Shown: one piece after another, positions 1 to 8,808 of the stretch
How the letters are laid out: every line of letters starts with the position of its first letter
How positions within the stretch are numbered: position 1 is the stretch's first letter
Origin: Chrysochromulina tobinii
Lineage: Eukaryota > Haptophyta > Prymnesiales > Chrysochromulinaceae
Reading direction: 5' to 3'
DNA length: 29,915 nucleotides
Assembly: GCA_001275005.1 (NCBI GenBank)
Contig: JWZX01003034.1
Span: 1-29,915, forward strand
Notes under the pieces: model-generated
What the model was told of the DNA's origin: nothing
The model's database searches: none
The model's input: only the letters and a program-made list of their open reading frames with translations
Program-made: the position numbers and the translations under genes

Positions 1-1268
1 GCGTGGCGGCCGCCTCCGAGGCGGAGGCCGACGGAGGCCGCGGCGACGATGCCAGCCGCGGCGGCGGTGGCGGCGGCAGCGGCGGCAGCGGCAGCGATGA
101 CGGCAGCGGCGGTGGCTCCGATGACGACGATAGCTCCTCTGCTGAGGGCCACGCGGCGCACGCGGCGCACGGTGCGCTGCTCGCGCGCGTCGCTGAGCTG
201 CGCGTCGCCGCCAAGGGCGCGCGCCGTGTCGAGCGCTGGGCGGACGCGCTCGCGGGCTATGCAGAGGCGTGCTCGCTTCTCGAAGGAGGCGCCGTCGTGG
301 GCACCGTCGCCACCGTCGACGGCGCGCAGGCCGAGGCGACGAGCGCGAGCATGGCGGCGCCGAGCGCGGCGGCAGCCAAGGAGGGCTCTCCTGTGTCGCG
401 CCGCATCGCCGCCGAGCTGCAAGCCTGTCGGCTGAGTGGCGCGCTCTGTGCGTACCAGCTTGAGCAGTGGACCGAGGTGATCCGGCTGTGCAGCGCGGCG
501 CTCCGAGTCAACCCCTCGTGTGCCGCCGCGCTGTATCGGCGCGGTCTAGCTCTGCAGGCTGACGGTCAGGTGGAGGCTGCGGCATGGGACCTGCAGCAGG
601 CCGCGCGCCTTCAGCCGAACAATGCGAAGCACAAGGCCGCCGCCGCGCGCGCCGAGGCCGCCGCCGCCGCCGCGCGCCCGCTGATGCGCCGCGGCAGCCT
701 TGGCGCTCATCACGGCGCGGGCGCGGCGTCCGGCGCGGGCGGCTCCTCGATCGACGAGATGATGCAGCAGATGATGTCCTCGCTCGGCGGAAGCGGAGGC
801 GCCGTCCCGGGCGGTGCGGGCGGCCTGGGCGCAGGCGGTCTGGGTGCGCTCCTCGGCGGACTCGGCGCCGTCTCGGGCGCGGGCGGCGCGGCGGGCGCGG
901 GCGGCTTGATGTCGCTGCTCGGCAGCGGCCTCAGCGGCGCCGCAGCGGGCGGTGCCGCCTCCGAGGATGGCCCATCCCCTCTCGAGGCGCTGCTACGCTC
1001 GCCGTTGCTCTCAGCCTCGGGGCTGGGCGGCAAGGGCACCTCACGCATGATGGGGCTGCTCGCGCGCGCCCTCATGGCCCAGCGGGTCGCGAAGCGCCTC
1101 TACAGGCGCCTCAAGCCTTTTCTCCCTTTCCTTTTCTGGTTTGCAGTGCTGCTCCCTGTGCTGATCACCTTCCGGCAGCAGCTGGTGCAGCTGGCTCCGT
1201 GGAAGTGGGTCACGCAGTACGTGCCCGCCGGCCTCCTTCCCGCCAGCCACCTCGGTGGCTCACGATAA
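1..1268 (+). CDS. Tail-anchored TPR protein, 5' partial
   Basis: The reading frame is open to the left edge, so the start lies outside the window; the first in-frame codon is GTG at 3 and is not a credible start. About 420 residues are visible. An acidic Gly/Ser/Asp-rich N-terminus is followed by two or more TPR-like helical pairs around residues 60-215. The clearest, near residues 150-210, contains ALYRRGLALQADGQVEAA. A Gly/Ala/Met-rich linker with DEMMQQMMSSL follows, then a basic stretch and one strongly hydrophobic segment near residues 375-395 (FLFWFAVLLPVLITF), ending about 25 residues from the stop. That order fits a cytosol-facing TPR co-chaperone anchored by its C-terminus in an organelle membrane, like the OEP61 or FKBP38 layouts. 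No FKBP domain is visible. Family assignment is inference; the TPR and tail anchor are visible directly. Confidence 0.75.
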   Translation, partial: VAAASEAEADGGRGDDASRGGGGGGSGGSGSDDGSGGGSDDDDSSSAEGHAAHAAHGALLARVAELRVAAKGARRVERWADALAGYAEACSLLEGGAVVGTVATVDGAQAEATSASMAAPSAAAAKEGSPVSRRIAAELQACRLSGALCAYQLEQWTEVIRLCSAALRVNPSCAAALYRRGLALQADGQVEAAAWDLQQAARLQPNNAKHKAAAARAEAAAAAARPLMRRGSLGAHHGAGAASGAGGSSIDEMMQQMMSSLGGSGGAVPGGAGGLGAGGLGALLGGLGAVSGAGGAAGAGGLMSLLGSGLSGAAAGGAASEDGPSPLEALLRSPLLSASGLGGKGTSRMMGLLARALMAQRVAKRLYRRLKPFLPFLFWFAVLLPVLITFRQQLVQLAPWKWVTQYVPAGLLPASHLGGSR

Positions 1269-1338
1269 GGGCTCGACAACCACGCACGACTACCACGCAT
1301 AGTCGGGCTCGACTACCTCGGTGGCCCACGATAAGGGC
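1247..1338 (+). repeat. 26-bp direct repeat spanning the TPR gene's stop
   Basis: A 26-nt segment at 1247-1272, which includes the TAA stop, recurs at 1313-1338 with two mismatches. The offset is 66 nt, a multiple of three. It looks like a small tandem duplication of the gene's 3' end. No AG precedes the second copy, so it does not form an intron. Confidence 0.7.
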
Positions 1339-2398
1339 GCCGGCGGCCGCGGCGGCTCGCCACGACTGGCGACGAAGCTGGAAGCACCGGGGGGGGCATC
1401 GGGCATTGCGGGCCGCACAGCGCATCGCATAATAACGGCACTCTCTGTGCACTGTGCTTGTGGCCTGCTTACGCTCTTCTTACGCTCGGGCAGGCCTGTG
1501 GCCGTGCGAACAAAGAGGCCTGGTGCGTTGTATGCGTAGGGGTCAACCGGCGTAACGAGGAGTAGTTCTAAGAGAGTTCGCAACTCCGGTCTCCGCGATC
1601 GTCCACGTATACGATACCCAATACCCCCCGCAGCCGCACGCTACCGCGCGACCCCCGCGCGACCGCGCGACCCCCGCGCGATCGACCTTCGACGCGAATC
1701 GCGATGAGAACATGAGTTACGCGCGTGCACCATGGGGCGACCATCAAAAGGGCTATTTATAATCTGGATCGTGCACACCGCGTCCTCATGTACGACCCAG
1801 GGATTTCAAACTGAGTGCCGCATCGGGTGCTCGGGTCTCGCGGGACGCGCCGACGACCGACACGCGGGGAACCGAGTCACGCGGCGCGGAACATTGACAG
1901 ATGCACTGAAGATGTCTAACGTCCCCCGGGACTCGCAAAGGCCAAAGTGGTCTGCTCGAGTGGTCCGCGTACCGTCTCGCGGGTTTGCCCTCTCGCCTCT
2001 GGCACTGCCCAAAGCCCAACCGAATCGCCGGGGGGCGACGCGCCCCGACGTAGCATGTACATGTCTAGCATGCATCCCACGCACGGCACGTCGTTGTCGA
2101 CGTCATGAGAGGACCCGTGGCCGTACAGGACGAGATGACTTGTGAAGGCCCCGTTCTTGGGACACCGAGCCGAAGCGCATCCCTATCGGCTCCCTCGATC
2201 TCCCTCGACCTCCCTCGATCGGCTGCCTAAGGTTACAATCACGCTGCGAGCCGTCCGCGCCAAACACTCGATGCCACCGCACACGCAAGAGCGAGCAACG
2301 TGCTGTGCCTGGCCCCACGCCCGGGGCCGATGGCCACACGCACGTGCACGCACCCACCATGCGAGCTCACACATGTGCCGCTCGTGCCTGAGCCTGTC
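1339..2398. other. Intergenic region between convergent genes
   Basis: About 1.06 kb between the TPR gene and the K+ channel 3' ends. The open frames here (for example 1732-2145) lack domains and read as low-information Arg/Ala/Pro sequence. Short iterated motifs occur near 1636-1682 (CCGCGCGACC-like) and 2190-2222 (CTCCCTCGA-like). An AT-rich TTATAAT lies near 1756. I see no gene. Confidence 0.6.
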
Positions 2399-4859
2399 TC
2401 ATACCTCATAGTGCTTGGGCGACTTGGGGTTCTTGGACGACCTGTTGCTGTCTGTTGCCGCCAGCTTGGTCATGATTGCGGTCTGTGAACTCTTGAGGTT
2501 GTTGAGCTGCAGCTGGATGTCTTTGAGAGCCTCGGCGACGGCCCCGTCGCTACCCCCCACCCGATGGGAGTTTGCTCTGCTCGCCTCTCTCTGCTGGGCG
2601 GTATGGCGATCGAAGAGACTCTCGGCCTCTTTGTTTCTGAAGCTGCTGATGCCGGCCTGAGCCGTTCGCTGCTTCAGACGCTGCACGGTGCCGCTCGTCG
2701 CAGCGAACTGCGAGTCCCTCCTCGCCTTGTTGGCCGCGTAAGCTACCCAAAACTTTTGCATGATGAGCGCCGCACGCTTCTCGGGGTCATGAGACACACT
2801 GATAAGGATCCGATACGCAAGGGTGTAGAGGCGCGCCTTGCGATCGAGCTCGCCCACCACGAACGTATCGAGTTTGGAGGTTAGGTCGGGAAACTTCGCC
2901 ATGGTCTCGTCGAGCACGTCGCTCGAGAGCGACCAGATCTCCGTCCAGCCGTTGGAAAGGACACTGCAGCCCCGCCGCTGGTGCGTGAGCGCTTCCTCCC
3001 CAAAGTACTGCCCCTGGTTCAGGCGGTAAAGCGTCTTGGTGTCGAGGCCAGCGGCGAGCACGTCGACAGTGCCCTTGCGCAGGAAATAAATGTCCTTCGA
3101 GATGTCGCCGCGCTTGTAGATCACGTCGAGGTTGACGTACGTGAGCGGCTTCAGCCGCGGGTAGACCCAGCGCTGGAACTCGACGCCGAGGAGCGCGAAC
3201 AGCGGGAGGTGGCCCAGGCTGTCGCGCAGCAGGATGGTAGTCACCTCCTGCTGCAGCGCGGGCGTGAGCCCAGCGAGGATCTGCTCCTCGTCGAAGAGGC
3301 TCTTCTTGGAGTAGTAGTACTCGTAGTAGGTGCGCACGCGCGCGAAGAGCTTGCGCGGCATGTTGCGCGACGTCATCCACTCCTTGACGGCGTCCATGCG
3401 GTCCTGCTTGAGGGCCGACTCCCGATCCATCTGCATCATCATGGAGCCGATCGTCGACATCATGTAGCCGAACATCATCGTCGCGATGAGCATCGCAAAC
3501 ACGGTATAGTAGCGCTCCAACATGGTGACTGGCGTGATGTCGCCATAGCCGATGGTCGTGACCGTTGTGAGCGCCCAATAGACGGAGAAGGTGTACTGCT
3601 CATGAACGGGCCCATCGATGGCAGAGCCACCGTTGTATCTGGTGATCCAGGTCTCCTCCGAGCCACTCGCGGCAGAGGCCATGCCAACGTACCACCAGAA
3701 GCAGCCGAGTGTGTGCACCATGAACATCAGTCGCAAAACCATGCCCAGAATGCGGAAGACGTTGAGGCTAATTTCGAATCGGTCCTCGATCGCGGCGATG
3801 AACTTATCGAGCTTGAACAGGCGCAGCAGGCGCAGCAGGCGCAGCAGGCGCAAGAAGCGCAGCAGGCTAAGGTGGCTTGTATTTTCGAAGTACAGAGAAA
3901 TCAACTCGACCGGCGTGGACGACGGCCCGTCGATCCAGAACCATCCTATGAGCAGAGAGCGCGGCGGTAGCATCAGCAACAAGCGTGATTACAAGCGTGA
4001 TTAGGGCACGGGCGAGCGAGTGGGTGATGGCAGTGACGGCGGCTTGGCGCGCGAGGGCCGAAGGCCGAAGGCGCAACGGAAGGGAGAGAGGCTGCCGGAG
4101 CGGATGGCGCTGCACACCTGAAAAGTACCGCGACACGATGCGCTGGCGGCTGATGACCAATTTTTCCTCCTTGAAGTAGGCGGTGTTGAAGTTGAAGATA
4201 ACATCGACGATGAAAATGAATGAGGCGACGACCTCAAGCGTCCACATGATTCCCTCCGCCTCTGCTGAGAAACAGATGCGGAACGGCACGACGATGGCAG
4301 AGTAGATGATGAGGAACATGATGAGAAAATCCCACCGTGTCTTCCACTCTGAGTTAGGGTTGATCACGCCATTCGTGTTTGCGAAATCCCACTCGTCCTC
4401 GAGCACATATTCGTGCTCCTCAAGCGGCATGTCGGAGAGCTTCTTTGCCGCCTTTTCGACGAAGGGGTCCCCGACGATACCTAAAGATTCGCGTTTCAGA
4501 AGGTCTTTTTCTGTCTTCGATGACCAATTTGGCAGCACCGACTTGCGCCCGTGCAAGCTCTCTTGTTGGCGCCTGGTGGGTGAGCCGGGCCGTTGTGGCG
4601 AGGTTGGAAGTGGGCTGTGGTGAGGCTGGAAGCATCGTGCCAGCGCCTGCTGCGCGTGTCCGATTGAGAGCTCCCAGTGATCTGACGCGGAGCCCTGTCG
4701 GTCAACGTCTGCCCGCACCCTCCGCGTCTCCTGCTGCTGTATGATGAGCTGTTTCTCGAGTTCGTCGATCTTCTGCAGCAGCCGCATATTTTCCGCGACC
4801 AGCATCTTTTCCGCTCGCGGCGAGCGCACCTCCATCAGCAATGGACGCACCCCTTGCAT
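2399..4859 (-). CDS. EAG/KCNH-like voltage-gated K+ channel with cyclic-nucleotide-binding fold
   Basis: Two exons on the minus strand: 4859-4118 and 3945-2399, joined across a CAG|GTGTGC...CATAG|G intron. The splice restores an S3 reading YFSGWFWIDGPSSTP; total 762 aa. An N-terminal coiled coil (about residues 10-50) and a Ser/Pro-rich linker precede S1 (about 175-195) and S2 (206-228, with FNFNTAYF). The S4 at 274-295 has Arg every third residue. The selectivity filter GYGD is at about 380-383. A C-linker and a CNB fold follow (about 500-600) with YFGEEAL and an RRGCSV cassette. The Glu and Arg of the phosphate-binding cassette are kept, but Cys-Ser replaces the usual Thr/Ala-Ala pair, so ligand binding is uncertain. 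An IQ-like segment (IMQKFWVAY) and a basic tail end the protein. It should conduct K+ across a membrane under voltage control. Start alternatives are Met codons at 4835 and 4805. The open frame continues upstream to 5432 but would overlap RPS15A exon 1, so it was not used. Confidence 0.93.
3821..3865 (-). repeat. 9-bp coding microsatellite encoding the S4 voltage sensor
   Basis: Five consecutive 9-bp units, GCGCAGCAG on the plus strand with one variant unit GCGCAAGAA, encode the Arg-Leu-Leu triplets of the channel's S4 helix. Each unit contributes one gating arginine. Confidence 0.9.
3946..4117 (-). other. Intron of the K+ channel gene
   Basis: A 172-nt GT-AG intron, phase 1 (G|GA = Gly). 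Donor is CAG|GTGTGC and acceptor is CTCATAG|G. CTAAT and CTGAT branch-like motifs lie in its 3' half. Confidence 0.9.
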
Positions 4860-5250
4860 CCCCACCTGGCGAACTGGCGCTGGAGCGACGAAGTTTTTTC
4901 GCGTCGGTCGAGTCAAGTTCGAACTTTGAAAACTCCCAAGTAAAGTCACCACAACCACCTCCCCCTCCTCTCCCTCCACCCTCTCCCTCCTAACCTGACG
5001 ATACAATTTACCCGTCGCCAGAACGCGATGCACCGCAATACAATTACAGTTACACCGTTCTGTGGAAACCAGGTTTTCACACGTTTCTGTGAACCAACTC
5101 TTGCACGTGCACGAGGCAAGGTGTCCAGCTCCCTCCGCAGCCGCGCGCTGCGGCGCGTCAGCGCGTGGGATTGCCTGCTGGCCTGAGCGGCTGTGCGTCT
5201 TCCACGCCACATGCTGAGCTCTCTTTGCCCGCCCTCCACGCGCAGGAGCC
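4860..5250. promoter_or_regulatory. Divergent promoter region with a G-quadruplex-type tract
   Basis: 391 bp separate the K+ channel start codon from that of RPS15A. Positions 4961-4987 hold four C-tracts of at least three bases (4961-4965, 4972-4974, 4979-4981, 4985-4987) with loops of 6, 4 and 3 nt, giving a canonical G4 pattern on the minus strand. A pyrimidine-rich stretch (CTCTTTGCCCGCCCTCC, ending at 5238) precedes the RPS15A ATG, reminiscent of TOP tracts of ribosomal protein mRNAs. No TATA box is evident. The promoter role is inferred from position only. Confidence 0.5.
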
Positions 5251-5973
5251 ATGGTTCGTGTCTCTGTGCTCAACGACTGCCTGCGCAGCATCTTCAATGC
5301 TGAGAAGCGCGGCAAGCGCCAGGTGCTGGTGCGCCCCGCCTCCAAGGTGATCATTAAGTTCCTGCAGCAGATGATGAAGCACGGTGCGCATAGCCCCGCC
5401 ATTGGACCTCCGCGCGAGCCAGACAGCAGCAAGCGGCCTCTGCGCCACCGCCGGTGCGGGCACGTGTGGAGAACCTCAGGGCGGCGTCAGAGCCGCGGAG
5501 CGGCTAGAGGCTTATCACGCCCTGACGGTGGCAAGTGTGTGCGGCGCCGGTGGGATTGCTGACGACGACCTTCAGAGTCGGCATGGGCAGCAAAGGCGCT
5601 GCTCCGTGGGATGCTTCCAGTGATGCCGATGGCTGCCAGTTGCTGACCAGCTGACCAATCGACCCGTCCGTCTTGGACTGACAGCCCCCTTTGGCCTCCG
5701 ACGTCGCGCGCAGGCTACATTGGTGAGTTCGAGGTCGTCGATGACCACCGCAGCGGCAAGATCGTGATCGATCTTATCGGGCGCGTCAACAAGTGCGGTG
5801 TCATCTCGCCGCGCTTTGACGTAGGCGCCGGCGAGATGGAGCAGTGGGTCAACAACCTCCTGCCTGCGCGCCAGTTCGGGCACATCATCTTGACGACATC
5901 CTACGGCATCATGGACCACGAGGAGGCCAAACGGAAGCACACCGGTGGCAAGATCCTGGGCTTCTTCTATTAG
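5251..5973 (+). CDS. RPS15A: Cytosolic 40S ribosomal protein S15a (uS8)
   Basis: Two exons, 5251-5383 and 5714-5973, joined across CACG|GTGCGC...GCGCAG|GC. The result is 130 aa, the usual eukaryotic RPS15A length. It reads [20 protein letters not shown] at the N-terminus, [12 protein letters not shown] next, the splice restores KHGYIGEFE, and it ends [11 protein letters not shown]. Recognition is by near-complete match to the family: [24 protein letters not shown] and [12 protein letters not shown] are all present. The protein binds the 18S rRNA central domain in the small subunit. The ATG context GAGCCATGG is strong. It is divergent from the K+ channel gene. Confidence 0.98.
5384..5713 (+). 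other. Intron of RPS15A
   Basis: A 330-nt GT-AG intron, phase 1 (G|GC = Gly), at the conserved KHG/YIG position. CTGAC-type branch-like motifs occur several times in the 3' half (a CTGACC pair near 5645-5656, and ACTGACAG near 5679). I saw no convincing C/D or H/ACA snoRNA. Confidence 0.93.
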
Positions 5974-6227
5974 AGAGAGCACTGTGGCCCCGGGGACGCT
6001 CCATTTCCCGAGAGGGGCGGCCGCAGAGGACCGTCCCCGCGTACGCTCATGTTGTATGGATGCGACTCGGTCTGTGGCGCACAAAGATTTAGCCTTCCAT
6101 CTTTTGACATCTTAATTCGTCGTTCACACATCCGGACCGGAACGCTCCGACGACCGAGCGGCCTTGCGGATCGGCAATTTTCTCATCGTCGCGCTCGGCG
6201 GCGACGTGAGCCGTCCGATCCTCTCGC

Positions 6228-6535
6228 ATGGAGTTTCCTGGAATCGCGCCGCCTGCCCTTGCGAGCTTGTGCGAGCACCACGTGGGCAGCGTGTGGCGCA
6301 GCATCGCAAGGGCCATCGCGGACTGCGTCGAGAAGACCAAGGAGCTCGACGAGCGCAAGACCACGCTGCTTCTCGAGCTAGCGACGGTGTCGGACGCGCT
6401 CGAAGACGTATCGTGCTGCCGTCAGCAGCTCGAGCAGTCGCGTGAGTCGATGCTTGACGAGATCTATGCGTGGATGGATGACGACAAGGCGCTCGCTCTC
6501 ATTGAGCGCTTGGAAGCAACCCCGCCGCCGCCACC

Positions 6536-6579
<44 letters not shown>

Positions 6580-8465
6580 AGCCACCCACGCCACCCGAGG
6601 CAACCCTGCGTGGCGCGCCCTCGACAGCCACGAAGCCATCCAAGAGGACAAAGAAGGTGGCGGCTGCGGCCACAGCGGCGCCGGGTGGTCGAGCGTCCGA
6701 GACGGAGCGCGCCGCGCGTCGCGACGCCGCGCTGCCCGCGGAGGCTGCGGAGCGCGCTGCGTTGCTCGAGCGGCAGGTGCTAGTGCGAGGGCTGCCGCCG
6801 GGGCGCGTGGATGAGGCGGGGCTGATGCGGCTGCTCAATGCGCTCTTTGTCGCACTGCCGGCGTACGGACCAGTCTCAGCGAGTGCCATGGCGAGAGCGT
6901 TGTACACGACCCCCTCTCCCTCTGGCGACGCGTGCACACGCGTGCAGATCTATGCAGGGGGCACGTACGCATTTGCGACACTGCGTGATCGGGCACTCGC
7001 GGCGACCGGCGAGGCGCTCTCGCCGTTGCCGCTCGGTACGGCGCTGGTGGAGCTCAGACGAAACTTTGGATACGAGGGCGTCGGGGCGGCCGAGGCGCTC
7101 GCCTCTTCTCTCCTGCCCATTCCACCGTCCCTCGACGTGGCCGCCCTCGTGGCCTCTGTGCACTGGCAGAGCGCCAAGCGCGTGCCGTTGGAGGAGAAGC
7201 TCTACTGGGCCCTGCGACAGCACGGGCAGCACCCGAAGCCCAACGAGAAGGAGGTGCACGAGGCGCTCGCCTTTTTCAAGAAGACCGAGAAGCTTCTTGG
7301 TCGGAGGCGCCTCGTGCTCGACGTGTGCGGCTCCCACGGGCTGCTGGGGTCCCTCTTCGTCGCCTTCGGACGCGCCGAGCGAGCTGTAGTCCTCGACCTC
7401 TTCCAGCCTGCGAGCTTTGGCAACCTGTGCGACGCGTGCCGGCCGTGGCTGGCGGTGCCCGATCGGCATGCAATGCTCACCACGGCGCCCACCTCTTCCC
7501 CACAGGTGCGACGCGTGGCGGCCGTGGCTGGAGGTGCCCGAGGAGCTCTGCTCTGCTGTGGATGATGGCGACGGCGACGGCGGCTCGACGGCGGACGGCT
7601 CGACGGCGTCCGGCGCTGTCGCTGCTACCGCTGCTGCTGCTGGCGGCGGCGGCGGCGGCGGTGGTGGTGGTGGTGGTGGTGGTTCTGCTGCTGCTGCTGC
7701 TGACAGTGGTGCTGCTGATGGTGGTGCTGCTGCTACTGCTGCTGCTGCGCCTCCGGCGGCGTCCGGCGCATCCGCGCGTGCGCTCGGCGTCTCCTTCTCT
7801 GTGGGCGACTTGCATCAGTGGATTTGATTCGAGCCTCTGAGTATTCTCTGATGGCCTCTGATGGCCTCTGATGGCCTCTGATGGCCTCTGATGGCCTCTG
7901 AGGGCCTCTGATGGGCTCTGATGGGCTCTGATGGCCTCTGATGGCCTCTGATGGGCTCTGATGGGCTCTGATAGCCTCTGATGGGCTCCCTCATTACATG
8001 CAGGTGGGCGACTTCCATACGTTACTCCCAACGCTGCTCGACAGCATGCCGGCGCGCGAGGTGGCCGTGCTCGCGTGCCATGCATGCACCCACCTCACCG
8101 ATAGCCTCATTGCGACGTGCATCGAACGAAGCGTCGACTTTGCGATGATGCCGTGCTGTCAGCGCGACCTGCACACACAGGGGCAGATGGCCATCGTCGC
8201 CAAGAGCCTTGGCATCGGCGAGCAAGCCGCGATCGACGTCGCCCGAATGGGCGGGATACTCGCGCGCGGCTATGACTGCCGCTGGCGCACCGTGGATGCG
8301 TCGATTACGCCGCAGAATCGAATCCTCATCGGGCTCGGCCAGGTCAAACCCGCGGCTCTACAGGCGCGCCAGAAGGTTGAGGACGCGTCCAATGCCAAGA
8401 TTGCCAAGATTTACAAGCGGATCCACGCAGACGCACCAAACGCCGCGGCTGACGCGGCAACATGA
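6228..8465 (+). CDS. SAM-dependent methyltransferase-like protein with split domain
   Basis: Three exons: 6228-7426, 7506-7800 and 8004-8465, giving 651 aa with frame kept at both joins. The N-terminal 90 residues contain a coiled coil (ALEDVSCCRQQLEQSRESM). A poly-Pro run follows at about 97-118, then a basic/Ala-rich linker. A class I methyltransferase motif I is at about 362-373 (VLDVCGSHGLLG), with an acidic VVLDLFQP strand after it. Exon 2 adds about 98 residues, mostly poly-Gly/Ala, inside the domain. Exon 3 resumes with ACHACTHLTD (about 522-531) and MPCCQ (about 547), resembling the H-x-C and PCC motifs of Methyltransf_32/RRNAD1/METTL25-like proteins. The substrate is unknown; RNA is a guess. 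The domain call rests on motifs only. Poly-Pro and poly-Gly insertions are typical of this genome's exons. Confidence 0.8.
6521..6579 (+). repeat. CCG triplet run encoding poly-Pro
   Basis: Near-pure CCG/CCA triplets in methyltransferase exon 1 encode about 20 prolines, between the coiled coil and the basic linker. Confidence 0.95.
7427..7505 (+). other. Intron 1 of the methyltransferase, starting with a copy of the next exon
   Basis: A 79-nt GT-AG intron. Its first 36 nt (7427-7462) match the first 36 nt of exon 2 (7506-7541) with two mismatches, so the intron begins with a copy of the downstream exon start. The remaining 43 nt supply CTCAC and a pyrimidine-rich acceptor ending CCCCACAG. 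The splice gives ...FGNLCDAWRPWLEVPEE in frame. Confidence 0.85.
7801..8003 (+). other. Intron 2 of the methyltransferase: 10-bp satellite intron
   Basis: A 203-nt GT-AG phase-0 intron. Its first 15 nt (GTGGGCGACTTGCAT) match the start of exon 3 at 8004-8018 with one mismatch. The body from 7851 to about 7988 is a 10-bp tandem array described separately. The acceptor is TTACATGCAG|G. Splicing joins ...GVSFS to VGDFHTLLPTLL. Confidence 0.88.
7851..7988 (+). repeat. 10-bp tandem satellite (ATGGCCTCTG) inside an intron
   Basis: Thirteen full 10-bp units (7851-7980) plus a partial one, in perfect register. Variants are ATGGGCTCTG, AGGGCCTCTG and ATAGCCTCTG. Nearly every junction creates CTGAT, a branch-point-like motif. 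Confidence 0.97.
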
Positions 8466-8808
8466 CTTGTCCAAGACCGGAATGCAAAGCACTTAAAATC
8501 TGGAACGAAAATGTTACACTATACCGTCAGTGTAACAATAAACGAGTAGCGTAGAGGGTTCACACCGAATAAACCGGCCCGGCGAGCGGTACGACCGGGC
8601 ATATGACGTGAGATACGACAGATATGTACACCGGCGGGGCCGGGCCGCGGCGCGCGGGGGAAAGTTGTAAGTTCCTAAACGGTATGGTCACGGTATCCAC
8701 GACATGCACGCACAACCACCACTCCACAACTATGCTGCTGCGTGGCGGCGCTGGCGCAAAGCTCCCCTGAGACGAGGGCGAAAAAATCGGTGTGAACTAT
8801 TTTGTTAA
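8466..8808 (+). terminator. 3' flank with stem-loop and AATAAA motifs
   Basis: A perfect 9-bp inverted repeat, TGTTACACT (8512-8520) and AGTGTAACA (8529-8537) with an 8-nt loop, lies 46 nt after the methyltransferase stop. AATAAA occurs at 8537-8542, overlapping the stem's last base, and again at 8568-8573. This is a plausible 3'-end signal. The rest, to the next start at 8809, shows no gene. Confidence 0.5.

Noticed and set aside
1732-2145. 137-residue ORF in the intergenic region
   Set aside because: No domain, mixed composition, and similar-length frames occur on both strands nearby.
2981-3970. Plus-strand 329-residue frame opposite the K+ channel
   Set aside because: It is antisense to a channel with intact S4, GYGD pore and CNB fold; its own sequence is His/Arg/Asp-rich with no domain.
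4860-5432. N-terminal extension of the K+ channel frame
   Set aside because: It would overlap RPS15A exon 1 on the opposite strand and encodes no recognisable sequence; ATG 4859 leads directly into a coiled coil.
5384-5713. snoRNA in the RPS15A intron
   Set aside because: No complete C box (RTGATGA) with a matching D box and terminal stem was found, despite several CTGA motifs.
7851-7988. Short regularly spaced repeats as a CRISPR array
   Set aside because: Units are 10 bp, contiguous and without spacers, and lie in a spliced intron of a eukaryotic gene.
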